Shown: piece by piece, positions 1-8,111 of the stretch
How the letters are laid out: every line of letters starts with the position of its first letter
How positions within the stretch are numbered: position 1 is the stretch's first letter
From: Lachnospiraceae bacterium
GTDB taxonomy: Bacteria; Bacillota; Clostridia; Lachnospirales; Lachnospiraceae
Reading direction: 5' to 3'
DNA length: 20,843 nucleotides
Assembly (NCBI GenBank): GCA_900766575.1
Contig: CAAFVW010000065.1
Location: 1-20,843 of the forward strand
Notes under the pieces: generated by a model
The model's input: the letters and a program-made list of their open reading frames with translations, nothing else
Databases searched by the model: none
What the model was told of the DNA's origin: nothing
Program-made: the position numbers and the translations under genes

Positions 1-401
1 CCTAATACCTTACCTTCATCCTCATCGGACTCAACCGCACGGTTGAAGAAGATAACAGGGATTCCTGCTGCGCTTGCCTTGTCAACGATAGCCTGGGAAG
101 CGTCTACGGAACCGGATGTTACGATGTTGACGATCAGAAGGTTGGTACCCTGCGCGATAGCGGTATCGATCTGCTCGTTCTGGGTGGTCTGGTTACTGTT
201 GCCGTCGTAGTTCTGGAACTTGATGCCTGCTTCGGTAAGAGCGCTGTCTAATGCGGTACGTACACTGGAGATGTATGTATCACTGTAGGTGTAATAGAAT
301 ACTCCTACATTCAACTCTCCCTTTCCTCCGCCGCTCTTTCCGCACGCTACGAGGCTGAGCATCATAATGCCGACCAACAGTAGTGACATGAACTTTTTCA
401 T
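1..401 (-). CDS. mglB: MglB-like galactose/glucose-binding lipoprotein (N-terminal part, runs off left edge)
   Basis: This is the first 133 codons of an extracytoplasmic sugar-binding protein of the Peripla_BP_4 (RbsB/MglB) family. The ATG at 401-399 is preceded by AAGGAGG seven bases upstream, which fixes the start. The product has a lipoprotein signal peptide (MKKFMSLLLVGIMM, then lipobox LVAC with Cys20), so it should be anchored to the outer face of the membrane. The mature part shows the MglB pattern: VGVFYYTYSDTYISSVR near residue 32, then NSNQTTQNEQIDTAIAQG, then IPVIFFNRA. E. coli MglB has closely similar segments. The rest of the gene, and probably mglA and mglC, would lie beyond position 1. 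It follows the YesN/YesM/binding-protein operon and is the likely target of that system. The galactose/glucose specificity is inferred from family resemblance; another hexose is possible. Confidence 0.85.
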   Translation of the reverse strand, partial: MKKFMSLLLVGIMMLSLVACGKSGGGKGELNVGVFYYTYSDTYISSVRTALDSALTEAGIKFQNYDGNSNQTTQNEQIDTAIAQGTNLLIVNIVTSGSVDASQAIVDKASAAGIPVIFFNRAVESDEDEGKVL

Positions 402-466
402 ATGAAATACCTCCTTGTTTTGATGAAAATGTGTGTGTTTCATCTCTTGATGAAGTAATTATATGG

Positions 467-553
467 CATCTTGTACAAAAAGGATATGCAAAATCTTACA
501 CAGAGGGTAAGATTTTATACTATTCTGTACACATTTCGTTCATGTTTTGTACA
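467..553 (-). promoter_or_regulatory. Candidate promoter/operator region of the mgl transporter with three TGTACA repeats
   Basis: Three copies of TGTACA followed by a purine-rich tail (consensus TGTACARRAYR on the minus strand) begin at 553, 531 and 477, all in the same orientation. The first two are 22 bp apart, about two helical turns, the spacing expected for an AraC-type activator binding a direct repeat. A TATAAA at 519-514 has only a poor -35 (TGAACG) 17 bp upstream, as for an activator-dependent promoter. A perfect TATAAT at 463-458 is a second -10 candidate, also without a good -35. I infer that this is where the YesN-type regulator encoded upstream acts. No footprint or comparative data are available here. 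Confidence 0.4.
490..516 (-). other. Perfect 10-bp inverted repeat (hairpin) in the mglB leader
   Basis: AAAATCTTAC and GTAAGATTTT form a perfect 10-bp stem around a 7-base loop (CCTCTGT on the minus strand). On the minus strand the stem ends in TTTT, with another run of five T about ten bases on. It could be a weak attenuating terminator between the sensor operon and mglB that lowers read-through, or an operator. It overlaps the TATAAA at 514-519, so the two readings compete. Confidence 0.4.
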
Positions 554-602
554 TATTTTTACACTGCGCCGGTTAAAATCATATATTTTTATACCAGAAT
601 CC

Positions 603-1580
603 CTATTCCTCATCAAAGGAAAACAATATTTTCTGGCACTCCGGATCATACATATTTTCTCTGGTAACAATGGTAGTTGCCGTATCCCGAACCCCGGGTC
701 CTCCGGATTGTCCATTGATAAGATTCGCCGCGGTCTCCACCCCAAGATATCCCATGGCATACGGATTCTGTACGATCAACGCATCTACTTCCCCAGTCTC
801 CAGCATCCCGACAGACACCACATTAGAGTCAAATGCTACCACATGAATCCTGTCCGCCCGGTCCAGATCACGGATCGCCCAGCCCACACCGAGACTGGTC
901 CACTCATTAAAGGTAACTATGACATTGATTCTGGAATCTGCCAGTATCATTTCCCTGGCTCCCGCTCTGGCATCCTCTGTGGTAGAACGCACATTGATCG
1001 TCTGAACATCTTTTACCCGCGGATCCTGTTCCACAGTCTGCCGGAAGCCCAGCTCCCTCTGTTGACCGTTGGCGGAATTCACATCATAATTGACAATGCC
1101 GATATACAATTCCTCCGCATCCGCCGCAAGTGCCGCTTCTGCGGCTTGTATGCCTGCCTGCAGATTATTGGTTCCAATACGGCTGCTGACCTGTTCGCTG
1201 TTAACATCACTATCGATCACGACAATTTTGATTCCTCTCTGTGCCGCCTGATTTATGATCTCTGCATTGGCGTTATAATCCACTGCCGAAAAAATGATCA
1301 CGTCCACTCCATCTTCCATGGCCTGACGCACCATTTCATTCTGTGTCTCATAATCCTCCTCCATCGCCGGTCCGGCAATCGTGAGATCTATGTTATACTC
1401 GGTTGCAGCTGCCCCGGCTCCTGCAAAAACACTTTTCCAGAAAGCACTTTCCGTTGATTTTACGATCATAGCGACTTGCGCCTTCTGCAGCGTGGATTCT
1501 TTTCCACAGCCAGTCAGACTGACGGACAATATTGCTGTCAAAAGCAACACCACTATTTTCATCTGTATCCGTTTCCTCAT
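603..1580 (-). CDS. Sugar-binding lipoprotein linked to a two-component system
   Basis: A 325-residue periplasmic-binding-protein-like lipoprotein of the Peripla_BP_4 family. The signal peptide ends in the lipobox LTGC (Cys25). The mature part begins AQVAMIVKSTESAFWKSV and contains QNEMVRQAMEDGVDVIIFSA and VAFDSN, typical of ribose/galactose-type binding proteins. I chose the ATG at 1580 because it overlaps the kinase stop codon as ATGA and has GGGAGAAGG in front. An ATG 12 bases further upstream lacks a proper ribosome binding site. This coupling to a YesM-type kinase suggests a sensory role: a membrane-anchored binding protein that presents ligand to the kinase, as XylFII does for LytS in Clostridium beijerinckii. 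A second binding protein (1-401) would serve the transporter. The ligand is unknown; an aldose is likely. Confidence 0.85.
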   Translation of the reverse strand: MRKRIQMKIVVLLLTAILSVSLTGCGKESTLQKAQVAMIVKSTESAFWKSVFAGAGAAATEYNIDLTIAGPAMEEDYETQNEMVRQAMEDGVDVIIFSAVDYNANAEIINQAAQRGIKIVVIDSDVNSEQVSSRIGTNNLQAGIQAAEAALAADAEELYIGIVNYDVNSANGQQRELGFRQTVEQDPRVKDVQTINVRSTTEDARAGAREMILADSRINVIVTFNEWTSLGVGWAIRDLDRADRIHVVAFDSNVVSVGMLETGEVDALIVQNPYAMGYLGVETAANLINGQSGGPGVRDTATTIVTRENMYDPECQKILFSFDEE

Positions 1581-3295
1581 ACCTTCTCCCATCCTGCCGC
1601 TGCATTTTCCTCTACCTTTGGCATCCGTATCGTAACGATGGTTCCCTCATCCAGCTCACTCTCGATGGAAAGTCCATACTCTTTTCCAAAGTATATTTTA
1701 ATCCTGTCATTTACATTTTTAATGCCGATTCCGGAGTTGTCTCCCGGCTCTTTATGCAGAATAGATCTGCACTGTTCCTCCGTCATGCCGACACCGTTAT
1801 CCTCCACGCAAAAAATCACATCCTCACCCTCACTGTAGATCCGGATCTGAATATGTCCCTCATCCACCATCCGGTCCAATCCATGATAAATGGCGTTTTC
1901 AATAATCGGCTGCAACGTGATCTTATTACAATAATATTTCAGGCACTCTTCCTCTATCTGAAAATCATAAGAAAACTGATTTTTATAACGGAAATTCTGT
2001 ATCTTTAAGTAACTCCTGGCATGCTCCACCTCTTTTTCAATGGTGATCAGCTCGTGTCCCTTACTGATGCTAATACGGAACAGTTTGGCCAATGCATTGA
2101 CCATCTCCACGGCATCCTGGCACCGTTCTTCCTCACATAGCCAGCCGATAGCGTCCAGCGTGTTATATAAAAAATGGGGATTGATCTGTGCCTGCAACGC
2201 TTTCAGTTCTGTTTTTCGCAGGGATATCTCCTCCTGGCGTACCTGATTCATCAGATTCTGTATCTTGCCCACCATATGCTCATAGGACTGCGACAGTGCT
2301 TCTATCTCCGTAGTCCCTTCCACAGGCCGGTAGACATATCCCGCTGCATCTTTTTCAAATTCCTGCATGGCGCGAATCAGACGCTGTATCGGTTTGGTCA
2401 CCAGTCTTGACACCAGAAAGCTCACGATCATTGTCAGCCCCATGATAATCGTAAGCATAACACAAATATTGCCCAGAAGTTCCATTTCCTTCGCTGTAAC
2501 CATCTCGCTGATATAACTGACACCCACAACTTTCCAGTCACAGTTGTCCAGGGAACGGACACTGCAGATCAGTTCATCCGTTTCAAACGAACCGTCACTG
2601 CTTAAATCAAAATTCTCCGCAGATTCTGTTTTCAGGCCGGAATACAGTAATTGCTGCTGCGGATGATATATGATCTCTCCATTGCTGTCTGTAATGAAGC
2701 AATAACCATGCTGCCCGATTCCGACATTATCCACGTAATCCGATATTTTGGAAAAACGGATGTCGATCACGACACGAACCTTCTGACCATCCGCACCGGT
2801 GATCTCCTGAAGCACCGATACCACCCACGGATAATAATCCTGTAGCAGAGATTCCACATGAGGCTCCGATAAATACAGCATTCCCGGTCTGTAAGAATCC
2901 AGCGAAATATACGATAAATCCTTCAGGTAATGTTCCTTCAGTTCGTGTGTTCCTGTATGAGAATCCACCAATTCTCCCCGGTCATTATAAATGTAGATTG
3001 CCGCAAGATCCGACCGGACACTGCACAACATCTCCAGCGTCTGTTCTGTCTCCCGACCGTTCTCTGTCAGATTCTGTTCAATCAGGCTCATGATCTCCTG
3101 CATGTCCCCGATATAATTGGAAATCGCATTGGAAGCCTGTACGACGGCCTGCTCGCTGCTGGTTTTCGCCGCCTGTTTCATACTGGATACATACAATGAC
3201 AAAAAGAAAAAGGTAGACCACAGTAAAAAAAGCGTAACCAGTCCGACCACCAGTGTCGCTATGATAAAAGAAAGTGAGGCTTTGCGTTTCTTCAT
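1577..3295 (-). CDS. YesM/LytS-type sensor histidine kinase
   Basis: A 572-residue membrane kinase. TM1 is at about 9-35, a dCache-like extracytoplasmic sensor spans roughly 38-272, TM2 is 273-297, and a HAMP segment (VTKPIQRLIRAM) begins at 299. The His_kinase domain carries QINPHFLYNTLDAI with phospho-acceptor His374. The HATPase domain has the N box QPIIENAIYHG (462-472), DNGVGM (499-504) and GIGIKNV (522-528). These are hallmarks of the YesM family, which partners AraC-type YesN regulators. It starts 3 bp after the regulator's stop and overlaps the next gene by 4 bp (ATGA), so the three genes form one transcription unit. The signal is probably a sugar, sensed directly or through the lipoprotein encoded next. 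Confidence 0.95.
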   Translation of the reverse strand: MKKRKASLSFIIATLVVGLVTLFLLWSTFFFLSLYVSSMKQAAKTSSEQAVVQASNAISNYIGDMQEIMSLIEQNLTENGRETEQTLEMLCSVRSDLAAIYIYNDRGELVDSHTGTHELKEHYLKDLSYISLDSYRPGMLYLSEPHVESLLQDYYPWVVSVLQEITGADGQKVRVVIDIRFSKISDYVDNVGIGQHGYCFITDSNGEIIYHPQQQLLYSGLKTESAENFDLSSDGSFETDELICSVRSLDNCDWKVVGVSYISEMVTAKEMELLGNICVMLTIIMGLTMIVSFLVSRLVTKPIQRLIRAMQEFEKDAAGYVYRPVEGTTEIEALSQSYEHMVGKIQNLMNQVRQEEISLRKTELKALQAQINPHFLYNTLDAIGWLCEEERCQDAVEMVNALAKLFRISISKGHELITIEKEVEHARSYLKIQNFRYKNQFSYDFQIEEECLKYYCNKITLQPIIENAIYHGLDRMVDEGHIQIRIYSEGEDVIFCVEDNGVGMTEEQCRSILHKEPGDNSGIGIKNVNDRIKIYFGKEYGLSIESELDEGTIVTIRMPKVEENAAAGWEKV

Positions 3296-3298
3296 AAT

Positions 3299-4858
3299 TT
3301 ATTCTTTCTCCTGCCGCATGGCATTTGGCGATATTCCACAGTATTTCTTAAAACAGTAGCTGAAATAGTGTTGGTCACTGTATCCACAGCGTTCAGCAAT
3401 TTCCCGCATTTTCATAGAACTGCCGAGCACCAGTTCCCTTGCTGTCTCAATTCGTTTCTTCGTAAGCAGATCTACAAAACTCGCACCGGTCTCTTTTTTG
3501 ATCAGTGCGCTGAGATAATTGGGACTTACATGAATACTGTTGCTGACACCCACCAGTGACAAAGACTGATCCCCATAGTCCCTTTCGATGATCTGCATTG
3601 CTTTCTCACACAGGATCTGGCTGCTCTTTTTCTTGCCGGCATTGACCAGTTCCCAGACTTCCAGACATAATGCCATAAATCTTTCCTTGGACTCCCTCAC
3701 CGGTCCCTCCAGCATGGCACAACGCTGCAGCAGAGCAGTATCATCAGTTACCGTATAAGCGATACGGATAAGTGCCGAAGACATCCGGAATATTATGAAT
3801 TTGCATTTCAGCTGAGCATCCTGCTCTGTTTCCGTCTTTTCGAAGATATCTTTCAGATAAGTTTCCAGTTCCTCCCTGGAACCTCCTCTGATCAGATTTT
3901 CCATCTGTGCAACATATTCGGAAGCCTGCTCCATATCCATGGAATTATCACGTTCTTCGTCCGCAATATAATGAATGCTGCTTTCCCCCTGTTTACAATA
4001 CCCCAGAGCGCTCATGGCTCCTCTGTAAGCCTCGTGACAGTCTCCCAGCCGTTCCCTGATACGGCTGACGCCGATATGACAATGCTTTTTCAGAATTCGT
4101 TCCGTACTCTGTACCATTTCTCCCACTGCAATATGAAGATACCGGTCAAAGGTCGCCGTTGTGGCAGCCAGCACGGTAATGATCCTTCCATCCATGGCAA
4201 AACTGTAATGCTTTATGTATTTCTGCAAAATCATATCCACAGAATGAACCAGTTCTGGTCTCGTCTGATTCCTTCCCTCCTCATCCTCCACCGTAAAAGC
4301 CATCACAGCATATTGAAAGGAATTATTACGGTCTTTCAGAAAGCCATTTTGAATCGCCTGTTCTATCAGCAGTTCCTCTCGTTCTTCACTGTCAAAATTC
4401 ACATAATCGTCCAATAAAAGCGGCAGAAAAAACTGCTGAAAGTTCGGATTCTCATGATTCCTCGCATCAAACTCCGCAAATATCCCATCGATTTTAGCTT
4501 TGATCTTCTTCAATTCTTCTGTCAGATCTGTCATTGTGATCGGCTTCAGCATATAACTGATAATATTATACTGGATGGCCTGCTGCGCATAGGAAAATTC
4601 ATCAAACCCGCTTAAAAAAGCAATCTGGGTAGTCGGTCTGACCTCTCTGACCTGTCTGGCCAGTTCGATTCCGGATACAAAAGGCATCCGGATATCCGTA
4701 AGCAGCAGATCCGGCTCCATCCGTTCCACAAGTTCCAACGCTTCAATTCCGTTCTCCGCCTCGCCAACGACCCGGAAACCAATGCTTTCCCAATCAATTT
4801 TTCGTATGATCGCTCTGCGTAATTCTTCTTCATCGTCCGCAACTACAATCGTATACAT
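3299..4858 (-). CDS. YesN-type response regulator with AraC DNA-binding domain
   Basis: A 519-residue regulator. The receiver domain is at the N terminus (MYTIVVADDEEELRR) with acidic residues D8/D9, phospho-acceptor Asp55 (LLLTDIRMP) and Lys in MLKPI. A long linker domain follows (about 125-410). Two AraC helix-turn-helix motifs occupy roughly 415-515, including LVGVSNSIHVSPNYLSALIKK and MREIAERCGYSDQHYFSYCFKK. I place the start at 4858, where GGGAGG precedes the ATG; a reading 13 codons longer has no ribosome binding site. Partner of the YesM kinase immediately downstream. Its likely target is the sugar transporter operon beginning at 401, plus possibly its own promoter at 4908-4936. Confidence 0.93.
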   Translation of the reverse strand: MYTIVVADDEEELRRAIIRKIDWESIGFRVVGEAENGIEALELVERMEPDLLLTDIRMPFVSGIELARQVREVRPTTQIAFLSGFDEFSYAQQAIQYNIISYMLKPITMTDLTEELKKIKAKIDGIFAEFDARNHENPNFQQFFLPLLLDDYVNFDSEEREELLIEQAIQNGFLKDRNNSFQYAVMAFTVEDEEGRNQTRPELVHSVDMILQKYIKHYSFAMDGRIITVLAATTATFDRYLHIAVGEMVQSTERILKKHCHIGVSRIRERLGDCHEAYRGAMSALGYCKQGESSIHYIADEERDNSMDMEQASEYVAQMENLIRGGSREELETYLKDIFEKTETEQDAQLKCKFIIFRMSSALIRIAYTVTDDTALLQRCAMLEGPVRESKERFMALCLEVWELVNAGKKKSSQILCEKAMQIIERDYGDQSLSLVGVSNSIHVSPNYLSALIKKETGASFVDLLTKKRIETARELVLGSSMKMREIAERCGYSDQHYFSYCFKKYCGISPNAMRQEKE

Positions 4859-4907
4859 AGATGTCCCTCCCAGATAACGTTTTTTCCTTTGTTTCAATTC
4901 ATGTAAT

Positions 4908-4936
4908 AGTATAACAGATTAGCGTTTCCGGCACAA
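4908..4936 (-). promoter_or_regulatory. Promoter of the YesN/YesM/binding-protein operon
   Basis: On the minus strand TTGTGC (4936-4931), a 17-bp spacer and TATACT (4913-4908) form a sigma-A type promoter about 50 bp upstream of the regulator's start codon. The elements are moderately good matches to consensus. Confidence 0.55.
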
Positions 4937-4960
4937 ACAGAATATATCCCCGCATCGGCG

Positions 4961-4999
4961 AAAAATCCCGGGGCAGTCAGTATGCTGTCCCAGGATTTT
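4961..4999 (-). terminator. Intrinsic terminator of the trpXYZ operon
   Basis: On the minus strand AAAATCCTGGG-A-CAG pairs with CTG-C-CCCGGGATTTT, about 14 base pairs with one mismatch and an 8-base loop, ending in a run of five T. It begins 23 bases after the trpZ stop codon and separates trpZ from the promoter of the sugar-sensing operon. Confidence 0.9.
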
Positions 5000-5022
5000 C
5001 GTCTCGCTATTCTTTCTTTATT

Positions 5023-5796
5023 TTAATTACCGCACTCCACGCTGATTCTATTGAAGATTCCCATGATTTCCTCGGTGTCGAGCTTGCGCTTCTCTTCCCC
5101 TGACTTATCAAGGATGGCCTTGCCTTCGTGCATCATGATGAGACGGTTGCCGTATTCTACGGCATAGCGCAGGTTATGTGTTACCATAATCGTTGTGACT
5201 TTCTTCTCCTTAACCACCTGATCGGTAAGCTGCATAATGATTTCCGCAGTCTTGGGGTCCAGGGCTGCGGTGTGCTCATCAAGGATCAGGAAATCGATTG
5301 GAGTCATGGTAGCCATGAGAAGGGCCAGTGCCTGGCGCTGTCCTCCGGAGAGGGAGCCGACCTGCACTCCCATCTTGTCTTCCAACCCCAGATTTAAGGG
5401 GCGCAGCATTTCACGATACTCTTCCAGTTTTGCCTTATTCACACCACGTCCAAGATTATAAGGCCTGCCCTTGTTCTCCGCAATAGACATGTTCTCCAGG
5501 ATCGTCATGCTGGGGCAGGTTCCCTTGGAAGGATCCTGATAGACTCTGCCGATACGACGTTGCCGAATATAATCCTTCTGTCTGGTGATATCCTCACCAC
5601 CCACCAGAATCTTGCCGCTGTCTACCGCAATGCTTCCGCAGATGATGTTCAACATCGAAGTCTTGCCGGAGCCGTTACTTCCTACTACGGATACGAACTC
5701 ACCGTCTTTTACCGTGAGGTTGAAATCTTTAAACAGGCACAGTTCATTGACAGAACCAGGATTATAATTTTTATTGATATTTACAAGCTCTAGCAT
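5023..5796 (-). CDS. trpZ: Tryptophan ABC transporter, ATP-binding protein
   Basis: A 257-residue ABC ATPase that powers import from the cytoplasmic side. It has Walker A GSNGSGKT (39-46), a Q-loop at YQDPSKG (86-92), signature LSGGQRQ (149-155), Walker B FLILDEHTAALDP (169-181) and the switch His207 in VTHNLR. The length is normal for the family. The start overlaps the end of trpY by 7 bases, implying translational coupling, and AAGGTG lies just upstream. The group (PF04392 binding protein plus LivH-like permease plus this ATPase) is known in Firmicutes as TrpXYZ when under tryptophan T-box control, and that control is present here. The name rests on this context and not on the ATPase alone. 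Confidence 0.9.
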   Translation of the reverse strand: MLELVNINKNYNPGSVNELCLFKDFNLTVKDGEFVSVVGSNGSGKTSMLNIICGSIAVDSGKILVGGEDITRQKDYIRQRRIGRVYQDPSKGTCPSMTILENMSIAENKGRPYNLGRGVNKAKLEEYREMLRPLNLGLEDKMGVQVGSLSGGQRQALALLMATMTPIDFLILDEHTAALDPKTAEIIMQLTDQVVKEKKVTTIMVTHNLRYAVEYGNRLIMMHEGKAILDKSGEEKRKLDTEEIMGIFNRISVECGN

Positions 5797-6671
5797 GTCT
5801 TCACCTTCTTTCTGTCCATGCTGATCACAAGAATGATCAGGAACAGGACGGCTGTAATCAGCTTGATGGCATTGGGATTGATGCCTGCAAACATAGCAAG
5901 AGCAACACAGGCTTTATACAGAATGGAGCCAACGATAACACTGCTGGTCACCCGAAAAAATGTCACTTTCCTGAACAGGCTGGTGCCAATGATAACACTC
6001 GCCAGACCGATGACTACTGCACCGGTTCCGATAGAGATTTCAAAGCTTCTCTGCTGCTGTGCATAGATACATCCGCTCAGAGATACCAGACCGTTGGCAA
6101 TAGACAATCCTACGATCTTCACCAGTCCTTTGTCCACGCCCAGGCTGGTAACGATGGTATCATTATCACCTACCGCACGAAGCAGGAAACCGGATTTGGT
6201 ACTCATGTACCAGTCTAATAAATATTTCGCCACCATGGTGATCAGGAAAATGATGATCACGTTTTTGAAATTCACCAGAAAAGAAGGGGTAATACTATCC
6301 ACAAAACTATTGTTGAAAATATTTTCCTTATCGAATATAGCCACATAACCGGAGCCTGCCACCCACAGATTGACAGTATATAATCCGGTCATCATGATAA
6401 TACCGGAAAGCAGGTCTCTCACCTTTAATTTCACATGGATCAGTCCGGTACAGATGCCTACCAGCGCTCCGCCGAAAAAAGCGACCGGCAAAGTCAAAAT
6501 GGCGGGAATGCCGAATCCATTGATCAGACGCACAGTGATGGCAGCCCCAAAGGGGAAGCTGCCATCTACCGTAAGATCCGGGAAATCCAATATTTTGTAG
6601 GTAATGTAGACACCCAGTGCCAGGATGCCGTAGATCATTCCTTGTTCCAATACACTCAATAATAATGCCAT
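5790..6671 (-). CDS. trpY: Tryptophan ABC transporter, permease
   Basis: A 293-residue integral membrane protein with about eight or nine hydrophobic segments, of the BPD_transp_2 (LivH/RbsC-like) permease type. The N terminus (EQGMIYGILALGVYITYKIL) and the following DFPDLTVDGSFPFGAA are typical of the permeases found with PF04392 binding proteins. It starts 32 bases after trpX and overlaps trpZ by 7 bases. It should form the membrane channel of the importer. Substrate assignment to tryptophan comes from the T-box leader upstream. Confidence 0.9.
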   Translation of the reverse strand: MALLLSVLEQGMIYGILALGVYITYKILDFPDLTVDGSFPFGAAITVRLINGFGIPAILTLPVAFFGGALVGICTGLIHVKLKVRDLLSGIIMMTGLYTVNLWVAGSGYVAIFDKENIFNNSFVDSITPSFLVNFKNVIIIFLITMVAKYLLDWYMSTKSGFLLRAVGDNDTIVTSLGVDKGLVKIVGLSIANGLVSLSGCIYAQQQRSFEISIGTGAVVIGLASVIIGTSLFRKVTFFRVTSSVIVGSILYKACVALAMFAGINPNAIKLITAVLFLIILVISMDRKKVKTC

Positions 6672-6703
6672 AGGATATTACTCTCCATATCTTAAAAATT
6701 ATA

Positions 6704-7711
6704 TTACTGGTTGCTTACCACGATCTCGTCAAAGCTTTCATAAGCATCGGTCTTGTAGTTCTCGGGAAGCTCCAGATGGATTTTCTCTGCTGCCGCAAAG
6801 TTCACATACAGGCTGGGCTCGGAGATTACTTCGAAGTTCATCTCAGAAGCTTTTGCCTCACCCTTTAACACCTGTGCTGCCATCTTACCGGTCTGTTTGC
6901 CCAGTTCAATGTACTCCAGACCCATGGAAGCCACACAGCCTGCCTTTACCTGTTCTACCTCGGAACCGAATACCGGGATACCTGCCTTGTCGGCTTCCGC
7001 CAGTACCGTCTGTAATGCGCTGACTACCGTGTTGTCTGTCAGATTGGTGATGCAGTCTACTTTGGAAGCAATATCAGCTGCTGCCAGAGCCACCTCAGAC
7101 ATTGCAGTAACGCCGCTGTCTACGATTTCAAATCCATAATTGCCTGCCAGTTCCTTGTACTCTGCAATAGTGCTGATGGAGTTTGCTTCGCTGGTGGTGT
7201 AGATAATACCGATGGTCTTCGCTTCGGGAAGTACCTCTCGGATCATTTGTAACTGTGCGTCTACTGCCAGCGCATCGGAAGTACCGGTGATATTTCCTAC
7301 CGGAGTACCATCCTCGTTTGCCAGACCTGCTTCCACAGGATCAGATACAGCGGTATAGATCACGGGAATGTCTGTATTCATGGTTGCGTTGTAAGCTGCC
7401 ATAGCGCAGGGTGTTGCAATGGCGCAGATCATATCTACTTTCTTGCTGACGAAGTTGCTGGCAGTCATGGCGGATGTTCCATTGTCTGCCTGTGCATTCA
7501 CATATTCGATGGTCAGGTTCTCGCCCTCTACGATGCCTTCCTCTGCCAGTCCCTGAATAAATCCTTCACGACAGTTGTCCAGGGAACCATGTACCGCATA
7601 CTGCATAATACCGATCGTATAATTATCCTTGTCTGCTGTGCTGCCACATCCGGTAAGTGCTCCCATTGCCATAATTGCGGTAAGTACCACTGCTAAAATT
7701 CTCTTCTTCAT
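6704..7711 (-). CDS. trpX: Tryptophan ABC transporter, substrate-binding lipoprotein
   Basis: A 335-residue lipoprotein: signal peptide MKKRILAVVLTAIMAMG, lipobox ALTGC with Cys22, then an ABC_sub_bind (PF04392) fold. Recognisable segments are YTIGIMQYAVHGSLDNCREG at the start of the mature domain, VDMICAIATPCAMAAYNAT, IPVIYTAVSDPVEAGL and NITGTSDAL. It would capture the substrate outside the cell for TrpY/TrpZ. GAGAGG lies upstream of the ATG. It is the first gene after a T-box leader with a Trp specifier, so expression should rise when uncharged tRNA-Trp accumulates. Many PF04392 proteins have unknown ligands; here the leader supplies the ligand. Confidence 0.92.
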   Translation of the reverse strand: MKKRILAVVLTAIMAMGALTGCGSTADKDNYTIGIMQYAVHGSLDNCREGFIQGLAEEGIVEGENLTIEYVNAQADNGTSAMTASNFVSKKVDMICAIATPCAMAAYNATMNTDIPVIYTAVSDPVEAGLANEDGTPVGNITGTSDALAVDAQLQMIREVLPEAKTIGIIYTTSEANSISTIAEYKELAGNYGFEIVDSGVTAMSEVALAAADIASKVDCITNLTDNTVVSALQTVLAEADKAGIPVFGSEVEQVKAGCVASMGLEYIELGKQTGKMAAQVLKGEAKASEMNFEVISEPSLYVNFAAAEKIHLELPENYKTDAYESFDEIVVSNQ

Positions 7712-7781
7712 AATCTTATTCCTCTCTTTCTGCGCATCTGCGCCTGTGAAATTAGTTTTCTCATAAGATTACTGAACCCAG

Positions 7782-7830
7782 ATAAAACAAAAACCGCCTC
7801 AAATGCATATTGCTATACATTTGAGACGGT
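7782..7830 (-). terminator. T-box leader terminator
   Basis: ACCGUCUCAAAUG pairs with CAUUUGAGGCGGU (13 base pairs, one G-U) around a 12-base loop and is followed by a T run (TTTTTGTTTT on the minus strand). Uncharged tRNA-Trp binding to the UGGCACCACG bulge should disrupt it and allow trpXYZ transcription. Confidence 0.93.
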
Positions 7831-8105
7831 AATAAGCTCTTGCTCATCATCGTGGTGCCACTCAATTTGACAAGTCTGTTCTTCGACTCTGTCCACTTTA
7901 CTCTGGATACCATCATATCCATCGGCTTGATAACGGGTCCGAATCCCGCTGACGCCTAAAACTGATCTGTTCTCGGGCCAGCCTCGGAAGTCCATTCAGC
8001 GAAAGTTCCTTTACCGTGATCCCACCACCCACGGCTCTCTGTAAAATTTCCTAAGGCTTACTACTCTTCCTCACAGGTTTGGTAAACTTATGAATGTTGT
8101 TTATG
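7782..8105 (-). promoter_or_regulatory. T-box riboswitch leader, tryptophan-specific (specifier UGG)
   Basis: About 320 bases of untranslated leader between the promoter and trpX. Read on the minus strand: GAGGAAGAGUAGUAA near 8070 (Stem I base, GA motif), CAGAGAG then CCGUG/CACGG around a GGUGGUGGGAU loop (Stem I tip, about 8003-8042), then CUGAAUGGACUUCC with GAA followed by the specifier UGG at 7994-7992, the only tryptophan codon. A Stem III hairpin (GACAGAGUC with GACUUGUC) follows. The conserved T-box UGGCACCACG is at 7860-7851. UUGAGUGG and CCGUCUCAA can form the antiterminator; the second strand is also the 5' arm of the terminator, so the two folds exclude each other. Confidence 0.93.
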
Positions 8106-8111
8106 TGTCTA

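Noticed and set aside
471..1457. Long plus-strand open reading frame of 328 codons
   Set aside because: It lies opposite the sugar-binding lipoprotein and mglB leader, has no ribosome binding site, and its product is rich in His, Arg and Ile with no domain pattern; an antisense shadow.
7813..7995. A 60-codon minus-strand frame upstream of trpX, possible leader peptide
   Set aside because: It lies wholly inside the T-box leader and covers the T-box and terminator; RNA structure explains the sequence.
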